Source of the DNA: Mortierella alpina
Taxonomy: Eukaryota; Mortierellomycota; Mortierellomycetes; Mortierellales; Mortierellaceae
DNA length: 64,000 bases
Assembly: GCA_029449245.1 (NCBI GenBank)
Contig: JANATF010000005.1
Coordinates: 1,922,001 to 1,986,000, forward strand
Direction of reading: 5' to 3'
Shown piece by piece: positions 51,701 through 64,000 of this stretch. The position numbers and the translations under genes were made by a program. Under the pieces are notes generated by a model, which was not told where the DNA came from, ran no database searches, and was given only the letters and a program-made list of their open reading frames with translations. Positions within the stretch are counted from its first letter, which is position 1; each line of letters begins with the position of its first letter.

Positions 51701-52088
51701 GGACCGCAAGAAGAGACCCAAATCATCCATAGCAGCCTCCTCAGGACCCCTTCTCCCCACCCACCGAGGCGGTACGTCCCTACCGCGCGCGTCCGACAAT
51801 GGATCCAAGTCCAAGGTGGTTCGCAAGGACGATATCAAGACGATGCAGGCTGACTACTACAGGTCCTTTCGCACCCAGATTCTTTTGTTCTGGATTGTGA
51901 TCAATGGGGCCTTGGTCATTGCCATTTCTTCCGACCAGTTGGCACCGTACTTGACCTTGAACGATGGATCCAATCTGTATGTGACCATCGTGGTTTGGAT
52001 CATTACTGTCGGTGCCACAGGGCGCTTCTTGGGCAGCGTAGTCTACCTGCTAGGCTGGGTCTGGCAGTATCTGCGCCAGTTGACATGA
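48794..52088 (+). CDS. Chitin-synthase homologue with degenerate catalytic motifs
   Basis: Glycosyltransferase family 2 chitin-synthase fold. Exons: 48794-49477, 49584-49853, 49939-50790, 50880-51034, 51164-51475, 51566-52088; 931 aa. Residues 1-150 are a Pro/Ser-rich cytosolic arm. The CHS N-terminal domain and catalytic domain (about 180-560) align well with division I enzymes (AVTCDADLMPE, WKKAVICIVADGRR, CLKERHTKKLNSHRWFFNA, GACGEI, FEYKVSSVLEKPFESIFGYISV). About six membrane helices follow. However, the Asp of the usual LLDVGT is gone (TTAGA, 383-387). The EDR triplet is EDQ (509-511). QRRRW has become MKRKW (549-553). The C-terminal SWGT is NWGI. I infer little or no catalytic activity; a structural or regulatory role, or changed substrate, is possible. 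Frame and splice sites are intact, so it is not an obvious pseudogene. The acceptor before exon 3 is AAG. Confidence 0.85.
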
Positions 52089-52664
52089 TGACCATGTATT
52101 GAAAATAAAGACGTTGCCAGTGCATGGACCAGGAGTGAATAAATGTATCAGTATCATCGGTCGGGGGGGGGGCGCTTTTGCATTTGCGTTTTCTTTTCTC
52201 TCCACCCCTTCCTTCTCTCCAACAGACAGACCCTCCCATCGATTGCAACAATCAAACCTCCCATCAGTACTCGCCAATTGCACAATTTCCACGTTCAAGA
52301 ACATTCACAGTCGTGTCTCTTCTGGACAACCTCTAGACGTCTTCTCAATTTCGTCGTCTCATTCCTCCCATCGTCCACCTCAGAATCTTTTGACAAGTCT
52401 AGTTTTTTTCAAATTCTCTCTCTTGCTCTCTCTATCTCTGTGTGTGTGTGTGTGTGTACGCGTGTGTGTGTACGCGTGCGTTGTGTGCGTGTGTCCCTTT
52501 CAGCTTTCGACGTGTTTCCCCCTTCTCGTCATTCCTCCTGTTAACACAAACCAACTTTCGTTTGACCCAACGGTTTGTATTGTATGATCAAGAAGGTATA
52601 TGAGAGTGCCTGAAAAGTGAGTTCGCCGATCAATCTAAGGAGCGTACCCTTCACCTTGCGCCTG
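52089..52664. other. Convergent 3' region
   Basis: Contains the AATAAA of the chitin-synthase-like gene (52104-52109), a G run, and the GT microsatellite. No gene recognised; the frames are low-complexity. Confidence 0.55.
52440..52494. repeat. (GT)n microsatellite with TACGCG interruptions
   Basis: About 55 bp of alternating GT, broken twice by TACGCG. Alternating purine-pyrimidine sequence of this kind can adopt Z-DNA in vitro. Confidence 0.9.
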
Positions 52665-53052
52665 CTATCTGTATTGAGGGCTTCCCGCGGAAGTGGTATG
52701 GTCCTGGTTGACCGGAGGGTACGTGGGCTGAATAGCAGCAACCGTGCCAGGCGCAGAGGTGTAGATGGGCTGACTATAAGCGGGGCTACTTCCAGAGGTT
52801 TCAGGCTGGAAAATGCTGGGCGATGCCTGCTGCGGGGTTACACCGCCAAGGGTCGGGGGGACGTAGTTGTAACTCTGCTGCTGGCCTTGGTTGGCGTTAT
52901 ATTGCTGAGACTGGAAGATGACAGGAGGACCCTGCTGGTACTGCTGCACAGGGCTCTGTTGGTACTGCTGGATAGGACTTGTAGGTGTGAACGCATCCTT
53001 GCCCAGGGGTGTTTGTGGAATGTACGAGTGATGAGGGTTATAAGTTGGCTGC

Positions 53053-53084
<32 letters not shown>

Positions 53085-54691
53085 ATAGTTCTGCTGCATC
53101 GGTGGTTGGTTGCCCATCTTCCCTGCATCATTGTAGACATTTGCGCTAGGGGCTGACTGAGATTCTCCTGCTCCAGCACCGGCGGCGGCGGTGTTCGTTT
53201 TGGGCTTGCGGCGCTTGTAAACTACAAAGGCAATCAAAAGAAGAACCACCACAGCCGCAGCGACACCTCCGCCGATAGCAGCAGCATTGGTCTTGCTTCC
53301 GCCGCTCGAAGACTCTGGGGTTGGAGCTGGACTAGCACCAGAATTAGATGGAGGGGGAGCTGGAGCCTTGACCAGCCCCGGCCCATTCCAGGCTCCAGTG
53401 ACAGTATCGTAGATGTTGAAAGTAGCCGTGGCGATGTTGCCAGTCGAGCTTCCATACACAACAATCTGCGAGTTCAGTGCAGTGGCGACCATCGATGGTG
53501 AGAAGGGAGGCACATTGCCCGAGATCGATACGCGTTCAAGCTTGACGGACCGACCGGGGCTGATACTGTACATGACCGTTGATCCGTCAGATGCCTAAAT
53601 GAAAAAACACAGACTCTGTAAATCAGCCGCCAGCGTGCCTTGAACTGCAAGTGGGCCGATGTGAGCACAGACATGAAGGGGGAGGGCACTTACCCTGTCC
53701 AGGATGTAGCCCACGCCAATCATGGTGATGGAGATGGCATTGGTGGTCAGTGTCACGCCGCCCATGTCCACTGGCTGCGGGCTGGTCAGGGAGAGGACGC
53801 GATCCTGGCTTGTGAGGATGGGCGCGGCGGAGGCAAGGGTGGTGTAGATGGTGCCGCTGTTGCCACTGGCGTCAAAGACGGTGTGATATCCCTGCGCAGG
53901 CGTGTTGGAGGTGGCCACGAAGGTACCCACGGACAGGAGCGGGTTGCTCGACGGATACAGCGAGAGGATGGCACTGGGAGGTGGCCGAGGCCATACAACA
54001 AAGAAGTTGGTTGGTTGGTTACACACGATCAAAGTCAAGATATGTGCTGTCAACATGTGAGCAGATGCATCTCGCATCAACATTTGGGGGGACGCCGCGG
54101 AAGAGACGAGCGAATATATTGGGCCATGCTCGGCACGAGTGTGCTCCAGACAGCTCTCTTTTGCACCCCATACACCCACTCAGCACATGCTGAGTTGACT
54201 TACTCTTGCTGGCTGTTGATGGTATCCGTAGCATTGATACGCAGACCGCACCACGGCGAGTTGGTGGCAGGGAACGTCATGTTGGCAAAGGCCGTAAACC
54301 AGTCCAGGTTTCCGACTGCACCCGTGAGCGAGAACAATTTAGGAGAGATAAATCCCACAAGGTTGAAGTATGAGGCAAAGTCGATGGTGCCATTGGGGTA
54401 GATATTAGTAAAGTACGACTTGGGTCCGAACTGGGTCACCAGAACGGGGCCATTCGCATCGGCTTGATTGCCTGGGTAGCTGTAGCAGCCCTTAGGGGCA
54501 GAGCTGCTCCAAGATGAGGACGTCCTGTTGTTAACAAACGTCGCTGTGGGGGCATTGACGTTGGATAGGTCGACTGTGTAAGCCTCCAGGCGGCCCTCGT
54601 TCGTCAAGGGGACTCCAACAAGATAGACGGTCGACGCAGACCGGCCAGGGGCGATACAGGCATTGCTGAATGCTGGGACAGAAACGCTCAT
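52665..54691 (-). CDS. Kelch-like ectodomain protein with one membrane helix and Q/P/Y-rich tail
   Basis: Exons: 54691-54204, 53973-53694, 53594-52665; 565 aa from the ATG at 54691. About 340 residues form beta-propeller-like repeats (Kelch/galactose-oxidase type) with YLVGVPLTNEGRLEAYTVDLS and QIVVYGSSTGN, and several N-glycosylation sequons. A Ser/Pro/Gly-rich linker follows, then a transmembrane helix (AAAIGGGVAAAVVVLLLIAFVVY) and a KRRK stop-transfer. The cytosolic tail has a run of 12-13 Gln (about 53050-53085) and repeated QQYQQ. Type I topology needs a signal peptide, but none is encoded after this ATG. A good acceptor (CTTTTCAG) ends exactly one base before it, so a 5' exon with the signal peptide probably exists upstream and was not found. 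Function unknown; similar proteins are common in Mortierellomycetes (recalled, not checked). Confidence 0.7.
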
Positions 54692-55378
54692 ACTGAAAAG
54701 GTATGGCTCGCGGAAAAAGGGGGAAGGAGGAGGGTCTTCCACTTGCAAATCCAGAGGTTTGCAAAAGGATTTGAGTTTAGAGATTCTGCTGCGGGAGCTT
54801 TAAGCAAAGGAGGCTCGTGTGTATGAACTGGCGTTTTGGAAAGAAAGGAAAGATCAGCGGTGGCGAAGGAAGAGCAAGAAAAGAGTCAGAAAAGAAGAGA
54901 AGAGGAAAGAGTCAGAGGAGCGGCGAGCCGGGAGTTGGCAAACAGCATGAAAACGAAAATAAGTTTTCGTCCTCATGGTGCTGCTGCTTTTGGTTGAGCC
55001 CTCGCCTCGAGATACTCATGTCCTGCAGCGCGCATTGGGCCAGAACACAAACACCCTCGCCCCGGTCGACCCCTGTGTGCGTCTCAATACAGAGGCACAT
55101 TGAAACTCAGAAGCCAGCACGGTGGCCAATATCCTCTCCCATGTGGCGTGTACATGCATGTAGTGTATGTAGACTACGCGGTGCTTTCTTGGATCGATTG
55201 TCTGCAACTGGATCCGCCAAAAGTATCCTGTGAGGCAAGACTTTTCGTTCATACGGCAAGACATGTCCACAATTTTTGTGGTCACGCTTCTAAAGAAGTG
55301 CCCCTCGTTCATGGAAATTGCTTGCTTCTACCACATCTCACCGTTCTCCTCAAAGCCGATTCTTCATCTCTGCCCACA
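54692..55378. other. Divergent promoter region Kelch-like / mtSSB
   Basis: About 690 bp, purine-rich on the plus strand at 54835-54920. A missing first exon of the Kelch-like gene may lie here. No further gene seen. Confidence 0.45.
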
Positions 55379-56202
55379 ATGCTCTCCCCAGCAAGACTCG
55401 TTTCCTCCGCCAAGCGCTTTGCCGCGGTAAGCCCACGTCGGAATTCTGAAATCACATTGCAGTCAAGTGTACAGTCACCATGGGAGAACGCGAAAAACTG
55501 ACGCGCATTGTGCAATCGTGGCCCAAACAATAACACAGCCATCTCTTGGCGCCGTCCGGACCTATGGTTAGTGCCACGCTTCGTATTCGCTCGAGGATCA
55601 ACGTTATAAAGCTGTTGGATGGTCACGATGATAACCAGCTCTTATTGACAACATATTTCTTAGTCAACAGTGCCACGATTATTGGCCACGTTGGCCAGGA
55701 TGCAGAGTTCAAGGACTTTCAGGACCGCACCGTCGTCAACTTTACGATGGCGACAAACGAGAACCGAAAGGATGCTGAAGGTAAAAAGGACACTCTGCCC
55801 CATGTAACCGCCAGCGCCTATGCTACCACCGCCCCATCGCATCGTGAGATATTAAGCTTTTCAACTGCCAACTTCTTAGGTAACTGGGTCAAGACGACAC
55901 ACTGGCACAACGTCGTTTCATGGGATCAATCCAAGAATCGATACCTGATTGACTCCTTGAAGAAGGGTGACACGGTCATGGTGGAAGGTCCCATCCAATA
56001 TCGTACCTATACCGCCAAAGATGGCACCGAGAAGCATAGGACTGAGATTTTGTTGAGTAAGGCTCGAGTAACTTGCATTGCCTTTCGTTATCAAGTATAC
56101 ATTGATTTGATCAATATGATTGTATTCATTCATGCTACTTCATTCACTGAATCATTAGAAAAGTTCCAAGTCGTGGCACGCAAGCAACCCAGAGATGTCT
56201 AG
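55379..56202 (+). CDS. RIM1: Mitochondrial single-stranded DNA-binding protein
   Basis: Bacterial-type SSB (OB fold) that coats single-stranded mitochondrial DNA during replication. Exons: 55379-55426, 55539-55566, 55664-55780, 55880-56056, 56159-56202; 137 aa, the family's size. The first 25 residues (MLSPARLVSSAKRFAA and a short second exon ending VRTY) are a matrix-targeting leader. The mature part begins VNSATIIGHVGQDAEF and continues with VVNFTMATNE, WHNVVSWDQ, YLIDSLKKGDTVMVEGPI and the YRTY/HRTEILL strands. The second exon is only 28 bp, and one donor is GTTAGT. It is convergent with STE24, with stops 121 bp apart. Confidence 0.9.
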
Positions 56203-56323
56203 ATTCGCTCCAGTACAACAATATATTGCACCCACTAGCTAATGCTTTACCTGTAGTAAGATTTGCTGTGGTGGAAAGTCGTCTTGGATGGTGTATTTTG
56301 AACAGAATGTGAGCTTTTTATGT

Positions 56324-60451
<4,128 letters not shown>

Positions 60452-60734
60452 TGAAATGATCTGAACATCGGAACAAAACCAGCCAAAGTTGTTTTTTTTT
60501 TAAAGTTGTTTGGCTTCATCTTACACAAGGTAGTACATCAGCACCCCTTCTTTTTTTTTCCCTTCTTCTCTTCTTACGCTTTTGCATTTGTCCACCATGC
60601 TCCTCCTTATTCGATTCACAGCTAGATTGACCTCTGGAGCATTTTGTGGCAAACTAGTACTTTAATCGTGCGCGTTTTCAATGAAACTATTTTTGACCAG
60701 GACCCTTTATTCAATCGAGGTTTTTTTTTTCTTT

Positions 60735-61989
60735 TCAAACAAGTTGACTATAAGATGCCCTAGTGGTTGCAGTTGTTGACAAGATGGGTTTTGAGCTCGA
60801 GATATTAAAGATGCCATTGCAAGCTTGAAGCACATCCTGTGCCGACTTCCAGTAGGTGACGTTCGCCTTGACCAATTCTGGTTGAGCTTTGATGGCCTTC
60901 TCTAGCAAGAGCTCAGCACGGGCCAGCACGAGGTCGTGGGGACGAAGACGCGTCGAGGGACAAAAATCGTTGGTCGAGTCGCCCATATATACAATTTGAT
61001 CCCAAGACTGTGAATCGATCAGCTTTTGAAGTTCTCGGCCTTTGCACAGGTTGGGTTGACAGGGGTTGACGCATCCGTGGGGTTCAAGGTCCAGCCCGTG
61101 GAAGCGTGAGACGTGCAGGCGGCCTTGCTCATCAAACTGCCCTGGATTGGTGATGATTGTGGAGAACAATTGGTCGATTTCATAGGCCTGGGGGATTTTT
61201 TTTTAGGGGTGCAGGACGTTAGACACTCAGTCATTAAGACAACCACCCCACTCGAAACCAAAAAAAGGGCGTGAAAAGCGTTTGCTCGATGACTTGCCTT
61301 CAAAATTGTATCAATATAAAAAGTATTGGCATCAGATATGATGCACAGTTCGGCGCCTTGCGCTTTCATCAGTCGCAGTGCTGCAATGACTTCTGGCATC
61401 TATGAATATCAGATTTCATGAGAAGAAGGGTCAACATTTTTTTTTTTTTGTTTATCAAGATTTGCTGTCTGGATCATTAGAGAATTCCAGGGTACGAGTC
61501 CTCTGTTTCCCCCTTACCATTGGCACTTGGCGCAGAGTATTTTCAAGGTCCTGCTTGGTGACTCCACGATCAAAGAGCTGAGCTAGAAGCATGTCCCTGG
61601 GAGGGTGTCATGAAAAACCGTCAAAGGCAAGATCAGTAGGTATTAATACGCTATGCTTCTTCGGTTTCCACGTTTTTTTTAGGTGCACGGATCCAGATGA
61701 TAGCCAAAGGAATGAAGAGCGGGCTTATTTACTGAAGATCTGTCCACTGCATCTTTCCAAATAGGTCCTCTTGGTTCTTAACGAGGTCTCCACCCAGCTG
61801 TTGTATCACCCAATGATCAGAGTCAGCTTCGATTAGAGTCCTGGAGAACATTGAGTTGCAGGTAGAAGGCAGATATCAATTAGTCAAACCGTCATAGGAA
61901 ATCCTGTACTGCAGCGCTACTCGTTACTCGAGTACATACCAGTCAAAGTCAAAGACAAACAGGCGCCTAGAAATGGTTGATGAAGGCAT
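60735..61989 (-). CDS. HAD-family phosphatase, PHOSPHO1/2 type
   Basis: Haloacid-dehalogenase-superfamily phosphatase of the group that hydrolyses phosphoethanolamine, phosphocholine or pyridoxal phosphate. Exons: 61989-61940, 61840-61733, 61596-61518, 61399-61298, 61187-60735; 263 aa. Motif I is assembled across intron 1 (FVFDFDWTL, nucleophile Asp14 and Asp16). Motif II is in LCIISDANTFYID. Motif IV is YMGDSTNDFCP. The Cys-rich HGCVNPCQPNLCKG segment is typical of PHOSPHO proteins. The fourth intron (61188-61297) starts with GC (GCAAGT), not GT; no GT alternative keeps the frame. Substrate preference cannot be read from sequence; cytosolic. Confidence 0.85.
61188..61297 (-). other. GC-AG intron
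   Basis: Donor AAG|GCAAGT and acceptor CCCCCAG in the HAD phosphatase gene. The strong match to the rest of the donor consensus is what known GC-AG introns require. Joining here gives uninterrupted family sequence on both sides. Confidence 0.75.
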
Positions 61990-62504
61990 ATTCGTATCTG
62001 TGTTCAGAGTCTGTTTAATGAGGTGGAGAGAGGGTCCAAGATGAGTGATGCGCAGGACGGGAGGAGGAGGAGGGAATGAAGAGAAACAAAAGGAGAAAAA
62101 AGCAAGGTGAAAAGGAGACGGTTCTACGGGGTTGATGAGGATATTTCTACCACCCGGGGCTCTATATATATAGTCTATGACTTGAGAACTCAATCACGAC
62201 AAACAATTTTGCCGTCCTTGCTGAGTTCGATGGTTATCAAGATATTTGCCGTCTACCTCCACCTGCACCGCTTTCATACACCTTGTCTGGCAGAACGGGA
62301 TTGCTTGCACATGGTTGTTCTCCTACGCTGCTGTCGATCTGTTTGAGTCATCGGGCTTTATTCCAAAATACCAGACGTAAAAAAAAGTAGGAGCAAAAGT
62401 AAGAGTACAGGGGGATAAACGAGTGTTCTGCAGCACTCGGCGAGGGAAAAGAAAATATACACAAAGCATTGACAAGATACGATAGCAAGTAACGTAGGGC
62501 GGAC
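61990..62504. other. Intergenic, HAD promoter / antizyme 3' flank
   Basis: About 515 bp. A TATATATA stretch (62162-62169) lies about 175 bp upstream of the HAD start. No gene recognised. Confidence 0.5.
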
Positions 62505-63569
62505 TCAAAGTTCCATTCCTAAAACTAAGTACTTTGAGTCAGCATGGGGAAGGACCCCAGGATGAACAGCCTCGAAGCCCGCATACATCAACGCCCGGAC
62601 CAGTTTAGCTATTTCAAACAGGCATGTGTGATCAATTGACAAAAAGTCAGTAATGAACTGACAAGTAACTTACTACACATCGCGAGAGGCAGTGATCAAC
62701 AGAGTGATGAACTGCAGATTACTTACAAAGGTGGGGATTGGACTTTTCAAGACACAGATAGACAACTGTGCACTCGAGCTGTTCTTCTGCCAGGTCCAGT
62801 GCAGCAACGACACTCTGAACAAAATGCAAGAAAAAAGAGGTCAGAGTGGAGACTTTTTACTATAGTATCCGTAGCAATCCTTGCCCAGCAAACATACCTC
62901 ACGAATGTCCATGTCGTCCCATCCGTTGCCTCTCAGATACAATGCACCTTCAGACTTGAATCCGAGCCAGGTGTTCATCTTGGAGTCGTTGGAGGTGATT
63001 GTTAACGTTGCATCGACCACGCCATCAAGGTCATACACTGTGTAACCTCCGCTCCTGCCTCCTTCGTTATCGCTGTTGTTGGGGTGGGCGGCATCGCCGT
63101 TTGCAGAGGGGAACTGCTTCATCTCTTTCACAAACGATACGGTCTCCTCGGAGATGCCGACCTGGCGACTCTGCTCACAGGCCCCGCTGCCACAAAGGCC
63201 TGTGAGCATCGTCACGCAATCATTAAAAGGGATGTCAGGAACACCACTGGCTCCTGCCTTCCACTAGTAGAATGGATGATAAGACAAGAGAGAAGGTCAG
63301 GGTGTGTTAGTTTACAGTGTAGAAGGCACAATTGAAGGGCGATACAGGACACGGGAGGCGAGCTTACACGTTGAATAGACATAGCAGCTGGCACCCTTGC
63401 TGGTCTCATGAGCGATGCAGACGGCAAGGGCATTTGAACTCAGTCGGCGAGCAGGAGCAGACGCATAGCTGTCAAGTGGCAGACCCAGGGCCATGATGCC
63501 ACCGACAGCGCCACTACTACTGGTGGTGTTGTCTCTGGAGGAAGGATTGCAATTGTCGAGGCCCTCCAT
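62505..63569 (-). CDS. OAZ1: Ornithine decarboxylase antizyme (+1 programmed frameshift)
   Basis: Binds ornithine decarboxylase, sends it to the proteasome without ubiquitin and represses polyamine uptake; synthesis is raised by polyamines through a +1 ribosomal shift. Exons: 63569-63368, 63263-62898, 62814-62727, 62608-62505. ORF1 has 76 codons and ends QWCS-stop (TGG TGT TCC TGA). Skipping the T of TGA at 63237 continues as DIPFNDC, then through exons 2-4 to a family C-terminus (LDLAEEQLECTVVYLCLEK, then LVRALMYAGFEAVHPGV). Total length is one base more than a multiple of three, exactly as +1 shifting requires; product 252 aa. The WCS/D junction is the hallmark of antizymes from yeast to man. 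Conventional annotation would call a truncated protein or an extra intron. Confidence 0.92.
63235..63240 (-). promoter_or_regulatory. +1 ribosomal frameshift site TCC-TGA
   Basis: Sequence TGG-TGT-TCC-TGA-C on the minus strand, 26 bases into exon 2. TCC in the P site with a slow TGA in the A site is the conserved antizyme shift context. Downstream stimulatory structure was not evaluated. Confidence 0.9.
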
Positions 63570-64000
63570 GATGGATAAAGTTTGGCGGTGATGCAAAGTG
63601 GGACGACGTTGGGACGACTTTGAGGGGGGTGGAGCAAGAGACAGAGCGGGCTGATGCGTGCGTGGGCGTGAGAGCGCGTTGGGGTGGGTGTCCTGAGCAG
63701 CGATATGGGCACAGAGGATGGCAGGTGGTTGATGGCGCTTCTGTAATTGAAGGTTCGGGATGGAGTGAAGAAGGAAACGAGAAGAAACGGGAGAAGAGTG
63801 TCGCCGCAATATGACCCTGTGACCAACGTGGTCATGTGGCAGCCGGCAGCTTCGCTGCACCCAATTTTCCCACTGCACCATTGCCCGTGCACCACCAGCT
63901 GCATTCAAGGAGACAGGCAGGAAAGAGAGGAGTCAACCTGCAACCAGATGCTACTGTTCTGCGTGCACTTAAGGCATAGATGATACAAAGAAATACCGGA
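63570..64000. other. Antizyme upstream region
   Basis: About 430 bp to the window edge: promoter and leader of the antizyme gene, GC-rich near 63600-63720. No other gene is supported. Confidence 0.5.

Noticed and set aside
48794-52088. Chitin-synthase-like gene as a pseudogene
   Set aside because: No frameshift or internal stop; six exons join cleanly and non-catalytic blocks are well kept, so a functional non-catalytic protein is more likely.
53040-53090. Tandem trinucleotide array as a CRISPR-like or regulatory repeat
   Set aside because: It is the Gln run of the Kelch-like protein; no spacer-repeat structure exists anywhere in the window.
52617-53156. Plus-strand Leu/Arg-rich frame of 179 aa
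   Set aside because: Antisense of the poly-Q tail of the Kelch-like protein.
63312-63908. 198-aa minus-strand frame at the antizyme start
   Set aside because: It reads through exon 1 into intron 1 and extends upstream of the ATG; the spliced two-frame antizyme explains the region better.

Overview
The window is nuclear DNA of a filamentous early-diverging fungus. Nearly every gene is split by short GT..AG introns (mostly 70-130 bp, donors GTAAGT, GTATGT or GTACGT, acceptors TAG or CAG). There are no operons or ribosome binding sites. The genes are fungal: SAC1, STE24, a chitin-synthase homologue, the NuA4 scaffold EAF1 and a peroxisomal carrier. A full-length FANCI, a Q-rich Kelch-like membrane protein and a carotenoid oxygenase point away from Dikarya and fit Mucoromycota/Mortierellomycota (Mortierella-like). 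That placement is inference; no rRNA or other phylogenetic marker is present.

Layout, left to right. 0-4 kb: 5' part of a carotenoid cleavage oxygenase running off the left edge, then a gene-poor stretch with two copies of a ~150-165 bp repeat around an orphan gene fragment. 4-14 kb: prefoldin subunit 5, the divergent splicing WD40 protein PLRG1/Prp46, and a 7-exon EAF1/Vid21 with a huge poly-Q tail. 14.6-21 kb (all minus): mitochondrial lysyl-tRNA synthetase, a small secreted or GPI-like protein, and a 13-exon SAC1 phosphoinositide phosphatase. 22-30.6 kb: 2-oxoglutarate dehydrogenase E1 (plus), an unrecognised 712-aa protein and an UNC93-like transporter (both minus). 30.6-37.5 kb: a gene-poor interval of about 7 kb, then a single-exon bHLH factor. 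38.8-45.9 kb: a 16-exon FANCI. 46.7-64 kb: peroxisomal adenine-nucleotide-type carrier, a chitin-synthase homologue with altered catalytic motifs, the Kelch-like protein, mitochondrial SSB, STE24, WDR5/Swd3, a PHOSPHO-type HAD phosphatase and ornithine decarboxylase antizyme.

The genes are housekeeping functions without one shared pathway: chromatin and transcription (EAF1, WDR5, bHLH), DNA repair (FANCI), mitochondrion (LysRS, KGD1, mtSSB), membranes (SAC1, STE24, UNC93-like, carrier) and polyamine control (antizyme). Many are head-to-head pairs sharing short promoters (PFD5/PLRG1 184 bp, STE24/WDR5 328 bp) or convergent tails (KGD1/712-aa gene, mtSSB/STE24, WDR5/HAD).

The strongest observations are: antizyme encoded in two frames joined by a +1 shift at TCC-TGA; a FANCI with Gln at the position of the monoubiquitinated Lys; a chitin-synthase homologue that has lost the QxxRW signature and other catalytic residues; a GC-AG intron; and an uncharacterised dispersed repeat. 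All exon maps were made by hand from splice consensus, reading frame and homology recalled from memory. Every junction reported keeps the frame, but none was checked against transcripts or databases.
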